Below, in pieces: positions 1-6,081 of a stretch of DNA of 6,202 nt. Made by a program: the position numbers and the translations under genes. How positions within the stretch are numbered: position 1 is the stretch's first letter; the number at the start of each line of letters is the position of its first letter. The stretch covers positions 1 through 6,202 of the forward strand of contig CALKHD010000046.1 of assembly GCA_938092195.1 (NCBI GenBank), written 5' to 3'. The notes under the pieces were generated by a model. That model worked only from the letters and a program-made list of their open reading frames with translations. It made no database searches and had not been told where the DNA came from. Origin of the DNA: an uncultured Flavobacteriales bacterium. GTDB taxonomy: Bacteria > Bacteroidota > Bacteroidia > Flavobacteriales_D > Sanyastnellaceae.

Positions 1-1200
1 GTCGGACGTGATTTCGAAAATTTCGCCGGTTCGTCCACTGCAAATCAGGTTGCTCCCGTTGCCCAGGCGCTGAAAGGAACTGAGTCCGCTGCTGGCCAAT
101 CCTGGCTGGGTGTAGGTCCACTGAAAGTCTTCAGGTCCCCAACGTCCAGTGGTGGTGTTGAACTCGTAACCACCGTCGTATTCGTCGAAAATGGGGGAGA
201 TGATGGCGGCTTCACTGTGGGTGCCCGTGGTGTCTGTGTTGGGCACCCTGTTGTTAAAGACAAAGAACTTGGTGAAGTCCGGGTTGCCTGGGTTCACGCC
301 CAAGCCATTGCCCCAGTGGATGTCATGCTGGTAAAACAGCTTTTGATCCGTGCTGTCTCCGCGCTGATAAGCCTGAGGATTGCCCCAGCGCCAAATCAGG
401 TCGTCGCTGAACTGGTAGTCATGCCAAATGACCCACACTTCATTGAAGGTGGGCACACTCATGATGATTTGCCCGGCGGTGTCATAGAACGGGAAGTAAT
501 CCACGGCATTCATGTGGTGCCAGTCGCGGGGTTGGCTTCCAATGCTCCCGTGGTTCACGTCGATCCGGTGCTGGTTGTCGGCCACCACACCATAGTTGGC
601 TTTGGAGCTGTCAAAGTCTTGGATCAGGTGGTCCCATGCGCGCCACTCCCAGACCACGTTTGCCCCGCCTTCGCCATTGGGCTGCAACTCGATCAGTTTG
701 TCGCTCCACAACTCGCCTCCATCCAGCAATTCTGGATTGCGGCCATTGGCGATGCACTCCAAGCTGTCGATGACTTCCCAACAGATGGCAATCACGTTGC
801 CTTCCGGGGTGACGGTCAGGTCATGGTGCAAGCGAAGGCTGTCGTTGTTGGCGGTGTAGCTCCACAACACTTCGTTGTTCCAAGAGCGACGTTCAATTGT
901 GGCGCCTCCTCCACCGGCCCAAATGGCGTCATCGCCAACAGATGCAGGCCGAGACGTCATGATGAGGTCCCCGTTGGGTTGCAAGTAAGCGGTGTTTCCT
1001 GGGCGCCGGTCTGCGTCGATGGTCCAGTCATGCACCACTTCACCGCAAGCATTGAGAAGCATGGCTCGATTTTGATTGTGCGGATACGTAAGGGTGTATC
1101 CGTCGACAAACAGATCTGCGTCATACGCAATGGTGCCCACGGTGTTTTGCCCCAAGAGGGTGGTGCTCAGAAAAAGGAGCGGTAACAAAAATCGGTTCAT
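1..1200 (-). CDS. Secreted arylsulfotransferase-like (ASST family) protein, C terminus outside the window
   Basis: I translated this myself: 400 codons open without a stop from the ATG at 1200-1198 to the window edge, so the 3' end of the gene is missing. Residues 1-18 form a signal peptide (MNRFLLPLLFLSTTLLGQ), implying export. The mature part reads like the ASST family of beta-propeller proteins, which in characterised members (E. coli AssT) move sulfate from a phenolic sulfate ester to another phenol through a histidine intermediate. Blocks shared with the upstream paralogue are DGYTL (33-37), HHD (125-127), WEWRAWDHLIQD (184-195), DWHHMNAV (226-233), RWGNP (271-275), QHDIHW (291-296) and NLICSGRTGEIFEI (384-397). 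The histidines in these blocks (126, 191, 292, 295) are candidate active-site residues, not assigned ones. Arg187 replaces a His found in the paralogue. The gene starts 27 nt after the paralogue's stop, so co-transcription is likely. A T9SS tail would lie beyond the edge. Substrate is unknown. Confidence 0.8.
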   Translation of the reverse strand, partial: MNRFLLPLLFLSTTLLGQNTVGTIAYDADLFVDGYTLTYPHNQNRAMLLNACGEVVHDWTIDADRRPGNTAYLQPNGDLIMTSRPASVGDDAIWAGGGGATIERRSWNNEVLWSYTANNDSLRLHHDLTVTPEGNVIAICWEVIDSLECIANGRNPELLDGGELWSDKLIELQPNGEGGANVVWEWRAWDHLIQDFDSSKANYGVVADNQHRIDVNHGSIGSQPRDWHHMNAVDYFPFYDTAGQIIMSVPTFNEVWVIWHDYQFSDDLIWRWGNPQAYQRGDSTDQKLFYQHDIHWGNGLGVNPGNPDFTKFFVFNNRVPNTDTTGTHSEAAIISPIFDEYDGGYEFNTTTGRWGPEDFQWTYTQPGLASSGLSSFQRLGNGSNLICSGRTGEIFEITSD

Positions 1201-1205
1201 GGCGA

Positions 1206-1223
1206 GGTGTTGGTGTTGGTGTT
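1206..1223. repeat. Three tandem copies of the hexamer GGTGTT (AACACC on the coding strand)
   Basis: Three exact head-to-tail hexamers fill most of the 27-nt gap between the two sulfotransferase-like genes. They end 5 nt before the start codon of the downstream gene, where a ribosome would bind. No Shine-Dalgarno sequence is present there. Changes in copy number would alter the spacing between the stop of one gene and the start of the next in steps of 6 nt. The repeat is short and may have no function. Confidence 0.6.
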
Positions 1224-1227
1224 GTTC

Positions 1228-2910
1228 TCAGCGGATGATGTGCAGGCGGGGTGTTCCCATTGGTCGGCCGCTAAAGTCGCACACCCGGACGAAATAAGCG
1301 CCACTGGAGATGTGGTCCTTTTGAATCGTGTTTTTACCAGGGGTCAGCAAGCCTTCAGCCTGAATTTGACCCCTTCCATCGGACAGCGACCAGCGGCCTG
1401 CTTCGGGGCTCTGGATCACAAAATGACCATCGGAGGGGTTGGGGAATGCATTCCATGCGAGGCCTTCATTCGCCTCGATGGTGGAGGAGGTGTTGTCGGT
1501 GTAGAGTGTGCAATCGAAGGCTTGGGGGTTGGCCTCGACAGGGTCGCCCGGCGTGAGGTCGCGGTTGTCAAAAGCTGGGTAGTCCGGTGCATACCGGTAG
1601 GCCCGGAAAGTAGAGTTGGAAAAAGGGGCATCCCCCTGGTTGATGGCCCCAAACTGATTGTATGCAGTGTAGTACTCCCAGACGGTTTCACCGGTTTCGT
1701 TGATTTCAAACAGGTGGCCGCTCGCCCCCTCACAAATCAGCGTGTTGCCATTGGGTTGCCTCTGAGATCCGCTGATTTTCGAGCTGTAAAAATCCAAGCT
1801 GGGGTTTTCGGGCCAGCTCCAGTCGAGGGAGGATGGCTCAAAAGGCGAATCGCTGTCTTGGTTGGCCGGTGCAGAATAATGTCCGTTTTCTGCAGAAGGA
1901 TTCCAAGGGAGGGTCAGTTCTTCGACCGTGCTGCCGTTTCCAGAAGGGCGACCATTTCCATTGTTGTAGATCAATACCGTTTGACTGGGGTCTCCTCCGA
2001 GTGTCGTCGGGCCGTCGTCAAGAATCCAATGGGGGTCGTGCTGACCAAAAAACACCCGGTCCGATGGCAGTCCTCTTCCATAGGTGGAGGGGTTTCCCCA
2101 ACGGTAGAGCAGGTCACCTTCTGGACCTGTGGCGGCAAATGAGGTGATGTCGTGGTCGATGATGTAGAACTCATTCCAGTTGCGAGAGTTGAGCATCAGC
2201 AAGTTGTGCTCAGGATGATGGCTCACCGCATTGCAGTGAAACCAATCACCACCAGATTGTCCAGGAAGGCTTCCACCAGAGGCAGAGCCATAGTTGACGT
2301 CGAAACGTCCCACATGTTCAGCGGGGTCACCATAATTGGGCAAAGACGGGTCTGAATCTTGAATCAAATGGTCCCAAGCATGCCATTCCCAGACGATGCT
2401 GCCCCCATCAGATCCGTTGGGTTGAATCTCTATCAGCACTGGAGGCCAGATGGGGCCTTCAATCTCACGTCCGGCAGCGGCGGCTTCCTCGGCACTTTTG
2501 TATTCCCAAGCCAACAGTACGACGCTCCCATTGGGCAGCCAAGCCATGTCGTGGTGGTGGTGGCGTTGATCATTGGCCATGTTGTAACTCCAAATCAGGT
2601 CGCCTTCCCAAGAAAACCGTTCAATCCGTCCTCCAATGCCGCCGCCATTGAACACGTTGCTGGCCACCCGGCAGGTTCGCAGTAAAGAACCGTCTTCCAA
2701 CAAGTAAGCGGACTCACCCGCTCGGTAGTTGCTGTCCCATTGGTTGATGACCCTTCCACAGTTGTCGATCAAGTGGGTGCGTGTGGCCCCAGTGGGGGCA
2801 ACCAAAGTGTATCCATCAAAGGCCTCTGGTGAGTTCAAGAGAAGGCCCACCGTTTGGGTGTGGGCAATCAAGCCAGTGCAAAGACCAAGGAGGGCGAAAA
2901 ATGACTTCAT
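1228..2910 (-). CDS. T9SS-secreted arylsulfotransferase-like (ASST family) protein
   Basis: A complete secreted protein of 560 aa from the ATG at 2910, or 562 aa from an in-frame ATG at 2916. I prefer 2910 because it gives a normal signal peptide (MKSFFALLGLCTGLIAHTQ). Numbering from 2916: ASST-type propeller blocks are DGYTL (34-38), HHHHDM (119-124), WEWHAWDHLIQD (176-187), DWFHCNAV (224-231), YRWGNP (271-276), GQHDPHW (291-297) and the blade-like QPNGNTLICEGASGHLFEI (387-405). Known ASST enzymes transfer sulfate between phenols without PAPS through a catalytic His. The conserved histidines (122, 183, 293, 296) are candidates only. Residues 488-562 are a typical T9SS type A sorting domain: FPNPSDGHF, a central LSDGRGQ, then SSGAYFVRV near the end. 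The product should cross the inner membrane by Sec and the outer membrane by type IX secretion, ending on the surface or outside. It is followed by a paralogue after 27 nt. No sulfatase or transporter is adjacent, so the substrate is open. Confidence 0.85.
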   Translation of the reverse strand: MKSFFALLGLCTGLIAHTQTVGLLLNSPEAFDGYTLVAPTGATRTHLIDNCGRVINQWDSNYRAGESAYLLEDGSLLRTCRVASNVFNGGGIGGRIERFSWEGDLIWSYNMANDQRHHHHDMAWLPNGSVVLLAWEYKSAEEAAAAGREIEGPIWPPVLIEIQPNGSDGGSIVWEWHAWDHLIQDSDPSLPNYGDPAEHVGRFDVNYGSASGGSLPGQSGGDWFHCNAVSHHPEHNLLMLNSRNWNEFYIIDHDITSFAATGPEGDLLYRWGNPSTYGRGLPSDRVFFGQHDPHWILDDGPTTLGGDPSQTVLIYNNGNGRPSGNGSTVEELTLPWNPSAENGHYSAPANQDSDSPFEPSSLDWSWPENPSLDFYSSKISGSQRQPNGNTLICEGASGHLFEINETGETVWEYYTAYNQFGAINQGDAPFSNSTFRAYRYAPDYPAFDNRDLTPGDPVEANPQAFDCTLYTDNTSSTIEANEGLAWNAFPNPSDGHFVIQSPEAGRWSLSDGRGQIQAEGLLTPGKNTIQKDHISSGAYFVRVCDFSGRPMGTPRLHIIR

Positions 2911-2928
2911 TAGCATGTTATGCTAATG
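2908..2928. promoter_or_regulatory. Perfect inverted repeat over the start of the sulfotransferase-like gene
   Basis: CATTAGCAT (2908-2916) and ATGCTAATG (2920-2928) are exact reverse complements, separated by GTT. The repeat includes both possible start codons (2916 and 2910) of the minus-strand gene and sits at the far end of the divergent spacer shared with smpB. It could be an operator for a dimeric repressor. If transcription begins upstream, the mRNA could instead form a 9-bp hairpin that buries both AUGs. Neither role is proven, and a 9-bp repeat can occur by chance in a window this size. Confidence 0.35.
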
Positions 2929-2948
2929 ACGCACAGAATTTTAAAAGG

Positions 2949-2980
2949 TTGCATCCCCGCCCATCTCGGTCGTAATTTTC
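2949..2980 (+). promoter_or_regulatory. Candidate Bacteroidota-type promoter for smpB
   Basis: TAATTTTC (2973-2980) matches the Bacteroidota -7 element TAnnTTTG except at the last base. TTG at 2949-2951 is a possible -33 element 21 nt upstream. The -7 box ends 7 nt before the smpB ATG, so the transcript would be leaderless or nearly so. This is a pattern match only, and the real promoter may lie further upstream. Confidence 0.25.
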
Positions 2981-2987
2981 CCACCGA

Positions 2988-3425
2988 ATGGGAGTAGAGA
3001 TCAAAAACAGAAAAGCGGCGTTCAGCTATTTTCTGACCGATCAATACACCGCTGGGATTCAGTTGCTCGGCACCGAAATCAAAAGCATTCGTGCCGGCAA
3101 GGCCAGCATTGTGGAGGGCTATTGTCGGTTTGATGGAGATGAGTTCTTCATCTTCAACATGAATGTGGAGGCTTACGGTCACTCAGGATATGTCACCCAT
3201 GAGCCAAGGCGGGTCAGGAAGTTGCTGCTGAAAAGAACAGAGCTCACCAAGCTTCAAAGGAAATTGCGCGATGTCGGTGTCACGGTGGTACCCACGCGGC
3301 TTTTCATTGCAGACAGTGGCTATGCCAAGTTGGAGATCGCCATTGCCAAGGGCAAAAAGCTGGTCGACAAAAGAAACACGATCAAGGATCGGGACCAGGC
3401 CAGGGATTTGGACCGTCGGGGCTGA
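2988..3425 (+). CDS. smpB: SsrA (tmRNA)-binding protein SmpB
   Basis: SmpB binds tmRNA and delivers it to stalled ribosomes for trans-translation in the cytoplasm. The 145-aa product opens with IKNRKAAFSYFL (5-16), followed by the family's hallmark block AGIQLLGTEIKSIRAGKASI (22-41) and then FFIFNMNVEAY. The arginine/lysine stretch RRVRKLLLKRTEL and the tail motif AKGKKLVDKRNTIKDRD are also present. The start at 2988 gives the N terminus usual for Bacteroidota SmpB. No Shine-Dalgarno sequence is seen. The last residues are DLDRRG, and the protein stops a few residues earlier than I expect for the family, where the tail usually continues past this Asp-Arg for several more residues (E. coli SmpB is about 160 aa). 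The tail is the part that enters the mRNA channel. The gene is divergent from the sulfotransferase pair and convergent with the next gene, with 1 bp between the stop codons. The tmRNA gene itself is not in the window. Confidence 0.95.
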   Translation: MGVEIKNRKAAFSYFLTDQYTAGIQLLGTEIKSIRAGKASIVEGYCRFDGDEFFIFNMNVEAYGHSGYVTHEPRRVRKLLLKRTELTKLQRKLRDVGVTVVPTRLFIADSGYAKLEIAIAKGKKLVDKRNTIKDRDQARDLDRRG

Positions 3426-3426
3426 G

Positions 3427-3993
3427 TCAAGTCACCGCAGCAGACAAGGTCTGCAATGGCATGCGGTATTGTTCTCTAAACGAGTTCCAGTCCCAAAGGA
3501 AGTGCTGAAGCATGTCTTCCATTTGCATCAGAAAACGAGGGTTGGGAACGCCCAGTGAGCGGAAGTACTCTTCTTGGTATTCGTTCAAGTCATACCCCAA
3601 GTAAACGCCGCGAGACATGGCACTGATGGTCTTTTTGGACGGGCGGTTCAAGCGCGTCATGTCCTCCCGCATTTTTCCAATCCGCTCCGCCAACTGCTCC
3701 GTGGGCAGTCCCAATTCTTTGGAGAGCTCGGACAGGATGGAGTGGATGAGTTTCGAATCAGAACCTCCTTCAAAATGCCGAGGGATCATGTCAAGGTTGC
3801 CAGCCAGCACCACGAGTAGGAATGGAGCGGCATCTCCTTCTTCCAATTCAGGGGGGCGCTCAAAGTGGGGGGACTCCCGAATCAGGCCTGCAACATCGGG
3901 CCAAGCATCTTCGACGCTGTCCAAGGTGGCGTGGACAAACATCCGCGCAACCTCATCGGTCTTCAACTTTTTCTTGCCCCAGTTAAACAACAT
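3427..3993 (-). CDS. Conserved-looking soluble protein of unknown function, 188 aa
   Basis: I do not recognise this gene as a named family. The protein has no signal peptide or obvious transmembrane span. It begins with a short basic segment (MLFNWGKKKLK) and then appears largely alpha-helical. Features are an acidic stretch ELEEGDAAPF (50-59), a hydrophobic helix FLLVVLAGNLDMIP (59-72), a charged helical middle (about 80-120, including a LNRPSKKT loop), and an aromatic-rich C-terminal part with YDLNEYQEEYFRSLGVPNP and FLWDWNSF. The aromatic pattern and balanced composition suggest a real folded cytoplasmic protein rather than a shadow frame. It is convergent with smpB (1 bp apart) and divergent from pyrD (96 bp), so it is probably transcribed alone. 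A close match to the Bacteroidota -7 element lies just upstream. The context gives no functional clue. Length and start are supported by the position of the promoter-like box. Confidence 0.8.
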   Translation of the reverse strand: MLFNWGKKKLKTDEVARMFVHATLDSVEDAWPDVAGLIRESPHFERPPELEEGDAAPFLLVVLAGNLDMIPRHFEGGSDSKLIHSILSELSKELGLPTEQLAERIGKMREDMTRLNRPSKKTISAMSRGVYLGYDLNEYQEEYFRSLGVPNPRFLMQMEDMLQHFLWDWNSFREQYRMPLQTLSAAVT

Positions 3994-4008
3994 GCATTCG
4001 GTTCGTCA

Positions 4009-4016
4009 CAAAATTA
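4009..4016 (-). promoter_or_regulatory. Candidate -7 promoter element for the unknown 188-aa gene
   Basis: Reading the minus strand, TAATTTTG is an exact match to the Bacteroidota -7 consensus TAnnTTTG. It ends 15 nt before the ATG at 3993, which would give a leader of roughly 8-10 nt. I found no TTTG or TTG at the expected -33 distance, so support is partial. Confidence 0.35.
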
Positions 4017-4062
4017 TCTGCTGGAATCCCTCAGCTTGAGGCCGTGGGTCGTGTCCGTGTCC

Positions 4063-4082
4063 ACATCTTTATTAACATCTTT
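4063..4082 (+). repeat. Direct repeat ACATCTTT just upstream of pyrD
   Basis: ACATCTTT occurs at 4063-4070 and again at 4075-4082, a spacing of 12 nt, ending 7 nt before the pyrD start. The second copy overlaps CATCTTTG (4076-4083), a one-mismatch version of the -7 element TAnnTTTG. It could be part of the pyrD promoter or a small protein-binding site. It could equally be chance in a T-rich leader. Confidence 0.3.
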
Positions 4083-4089
4083 GCATCTC

Positions 4090-5139
4090 ATGAGTCATCT
4101 TCCTTTTGGAACCCGTGTTTACCAGTCGTTTGTGAGGCCGTTGGCCTTTATGATGGATCCCGAAAAAGCCCACTATGCCACCATGGGGTTGTTTGGCTTT
4201 GGGTTAAAACTGCCGCTGATTGGCGCCGCATTGCGCAAGTCCATGGACCCTGGACATGGCGCTGAAGACGAAACCGTGGTGGCGGGATTGAGGTTTCCCC
4301 ATCGGGTGGGGCTCGCGGCTGGTTTCGACAAAGACGGCCGTTGGCTGAAAGAGTTGGAAACCATGGGTTTTGGTTTTGTTGAGGTGGGGACAGTGACGCC
4401 CAAGCCACAGGCAGGAAACCCAAAGCCACGGTTGTTTAGGCTCAAGGATGACCGAGGATTGATCAACAGAATGGGGTTCAACAATGGGGGGTTGGATGCC
4501 TTGGTGGAGAGGCTAAAGGCTCGGCCCAAGGGTTTGATTGTCGGAGGGAACATTGGCCGAAACAAAGTCACCCCCAACGAGCGTGCGGCGGATGATTATC
4601 ACACGTGTTTCGTCGCATTGCATCCCCATGTGGACTATTTCGCAGTGAACGTCAGTTCGCCGAATACACCAGGATTGCGAGAATTGCAGGACCGGGCGCC
4701 ATTGACAGCGTTGCTCAACCGTTTGCAGGAATTCAACAAGGCTCAATCCCAAGTTCGCCCCGTTTTCTTGAAGATTGCCCCGGACTTGAGTGATGCCCAG
4801 TTGGATGACATCGTCGCTTTGGTGTCCGATACTGGAATCGACGGGGTCATTGCGACCAATACCACCATCTCGCGCAGCGGACTCAAGACACCGGAGAGCC
4901 GAGTGGAGAAAATCGGAGCTGGGGGGTTGAGTGGAGCTCCTGTGCGAGAGCGGAGCACAGAAGTGGTGCGCTTCTTAAGGAGCCGAGGCGATTTTGCCAT
5001 CATCGGCGTGGGCGGCATCGAAGGTGGCCCCTCAGCCAGAGAGAAGGTCGAAGCCGGGGCCAATCTGGTTCAGGTCTACAGCGGAATGGTGTACACAGGG
5101 CCCAGCATCGTGCAGCAATGCCTGGCCGGTTTAAAGTGA
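4090..5139 (+). CDS. pyrD: Dihydroorotate dehydrogenase (quinone), class 2
   Basis: PyrD oxidises dihydroorotate to orotate, the fourth step of de novo pyrimidine synthesis, using FMN and passing electrons to membrane quinone. From the ATG at 4090 the protein is 349 aa, normal for class 2. The reading frame is open further upstream to 3865, but that stretch lacks family similarity and overlaps the divergent gene. Residues 1-50 form the N-terminal helical extension that defines class 2 and docks on the membrane. FMN and substrate motifs follow: GLAAGFDKDG (74-83), VGTVTPKPQAGNPKPRLFRL (99-118) and INRMGFNN (125-132). NVSSPNTPGLR (187-197) has Ser190 as the catalytic base (the cysteine of class 1 is replaced). 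Then come LKIAPDLS (227-234), ATNTT (255-259), GGLSGAPVRERS (278-289), GVGGI (306-310) and QVYSGMVYTGP (328-338). All key residues appear intact. No Shine-Dalgarno sequence precedes the start. It converges on the MBL-fold gene with 4 bp between stop codons. Confidence 0.97.
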   Translation: MSHLPFGTRVYQSFVRPLAFMMDPEKAHYATMGLFGFGLKLPLIGAALRKSMDPGHGAEDETVVAGLRFPHRVGLAAGFDKDGRWLKELETMGFGFVEVGTVTPKPQAGNPKPRLFRLKDDRGLINRMGFNNGGLDALVERLKARPKGLIVGGNIGRNKVTPNERAADDYHTCFVALHPHVDYFAVNVSSPNTPGLRELQDRAPLTALLNRLQEFNKAQSQVRPVFLKIAPDLSDAQLDDIVALVSDTGIDGVIATNTTISRSGLKTPESRVEKIGAGGLSGAPVRERSTEVVRFLRSRGDFAIIGVGGIEGGPSAREKVEAGANLVQVYSGMVYTGPSIVQQCLAGLK

Positions 5140-5143
5140 TGCC

Positions 5144-6016
5144 TCACCAATCGAAATCGGACCGAAGGCCGGCTCGCTCCAGGCGAATCCCCTTTTCGGT
5201 GCGGTGGACCGTGGCAGCTTCGTGATGGGCGTCGTGCTCAAGCAACAGAGTCCACCCTTCTCGCTCGGCACAGGTCAGAATCCGTTCCTTTTCGGAAACC
5301 GTGAGCAAAGGCCGGGTGTCATAGCCCATGACCCAAGCAGAGGGAATGTGGGTGGTTGACGGGAGCAAGTCGGCCGTGAACAAGGCTTTCTTTTCCCCCT
5401 GCTTGATCAAAGGCAGCATCTGGCTTTCAGTGTGTCCATCGACAAATAGCACGTCCAAATCTGCAAATCCCGGGATGGGAGAGCGGCTGTCGGTGCTTCC
5501 CTCTTCCCGCTGAATGAACTGGAGCTGTCCCGAATCTTCAATGGGGTGAATGTTCTCCTTAAGAAAACTGGCCTTTTCCCGGGGGTTGGGGTTTGTGGCC
5601 CAATCCCAATGGCGCTGTGTGCTCCAGAAAGTGGCGTTGGCAAAGGCGGGTTCAAACTGTTCAGGTTGGCCCGCTCGACGTCGAATGGCGCCGCCACAAT
5701 GGTCAAAGTGAAGGTGGGTCAAGAACACATCTGTGATGTCGTTGCGGTGAAACCCCAGCTCCGACAATTGCTCATCCACATCCTCTGTGCGGGGCGCGTA
5801 ATGGGAAAAGAACTTCTCGGGTTGCTTGTCTCCCATGCCGCAATCCACCAGCATGAGCCGGTTCCCTTCCTCGATCAAAATGGAGCGCAACGCCCAGTCG
5901 CAGCGGTTGCGGTCATCGGTGGGATGTCCCTTTGACCAGAGGGGCTTTGGAACCACGCCAAACATGGCTCCGCCGTCAAGTTTGAACATCCCGTGGGTGA
6001 CCGTGTGGATTGTCAT
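5144..6016 (-). CDS. MBL-fold metallo-hydrolase
   Basis: This is a 290-aa cytoplasmic metallo-beta-lactamase-fold hydrolase with no signal peptide. The two-metal site is complete: HLHFDH (101-106) supplies His101, His103, Asp105 and His106, GHT gives His195, TAD gives the bridging Asp216 and EHD gives His261. The N-terminal block LDGGAMFGVVPKPLW (13-27), the DCGMGDKQPEKFF region (58-70) and GYDTRPLLT (231-239) are typical of a subgroup common in flavobacteria and related to YtnP/AHL-lactonase-like proteins. The reaction is not determined by these motifs. The Tyr three residues after the bridging Asp in the AHL lactonase AiiA is not present here (Pro219), so a quorum-quenching role is not specifically supported. 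The start at 6016 is the only sensible one before the first conserved block. The gene is convergent with pyrD (4 bp) and divergent from purB (65 bp), so it is probably monocistronic. Confidence 0.92.
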   Translation of the reverse strand: MTIHTVTHGMFKLDGGAMFGVVPKPLWSKGHPTDDRNRCDWALRSILIEEGNRLMLVDCGMGDKQPEKFFSHYAPRTEDVDEQLSELGFHRNDITDVFLTHLHFDHCGGAIRRRAGQPEQFEPAFANATFWSTQRHWDWATNPNPREKASFLKENIHPIEDSGQLQFIQREEGSTDSRSPIPGFADLDVLFVDGHTESQMLPLIKQGEKKALFTADLLPSTTHIPSAWVMGYDTRPLLTVSEKERILTCAEREGWTLLLEHDAHHEAATVHRTEKGIRLERAGLRSDFDW

Positions 6017-6051
6017 GACCGAAAGGTAAGTGTCGGCCGCCTCGTGAGCCG

Positions 6052-6059
6052 TAATTTCG
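6052..6059 (+). promoter_or_regulatory. Candidate -7 promoter element for purB
   Basis: TAATTTCG differs from the Bacteroidota -7 consensus TAnnTTTG at one position and ends 22 nt before the purB ATG, a reasonable distance for a short leader. I see no TTG at the -33 position. In the opposite direction, TACCTTTC (6028 to 6021, minus strand) is a weaker candidate for the MBL-fold gene, lying only 4 nt from its start. Confidence 0.25.
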
Positions 6060-6081
6060 GCCCTTGAACGGTCTTGATACG

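Noticed and set aside
217..1185. Long plus-strand open frame (322 codons) opposite the downstream sulfotransferase-like gene
   Set aside because: The minus-strand frame carries a signal peptide and clear family motifs. The plus-strand product has low-complexity, valine-rich antisense character and no recognisable domain.
1207..2142. Plus-strand open frame of 311 codons opposite the T9SS protein
   Set aside because: It is antisense to a well-supported coding region and resembles no family I know. High GC content makes such shadow frames common.
2920..2997. 25-codon plus-strand ORF overlapping the smpB start, a possible leader peptide
   Set aside because: It has no ribosome binding site and no informative codon pattern such as runs of one amino acid. 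Its ATG arises from the inverted repeat, so chance is the simpler explanation.
3440..3454. Perfect 6-bp hairpin GCAGAC-AAG-GTCTGC just past the smpB stop, as a terminator
   Set aside because: No T-run follows on either strand and it lies inside the coding region of the opposing gene. It may still be a weak structure, but an intrinsic terminator is not supported.
3865..4089. 75-codon N-terminal extension of pyrD
   Set aside because: It overlaps the divergent gene, lacks similarity to PyrD and would make the protein much longer than the family norm. The ATG at 4090 fits class 2 length.
5161..5200. ACCGAA / TTCGGT stem downstream of pyrD as a terminator
   Set aside because: The loop is 28 nt, there is no T-run after it, and it falls within the coding sequence of the MBL-fold gene.
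5144..6016. Calling the MBL-fold protein a quorum-quenching AHL lactonase
   Set aside because: The metal-binding residues are shared by many MBL hydrolases, and the AiiA active-site Tyr is not at its expected position. A substrate cannot be assigned.
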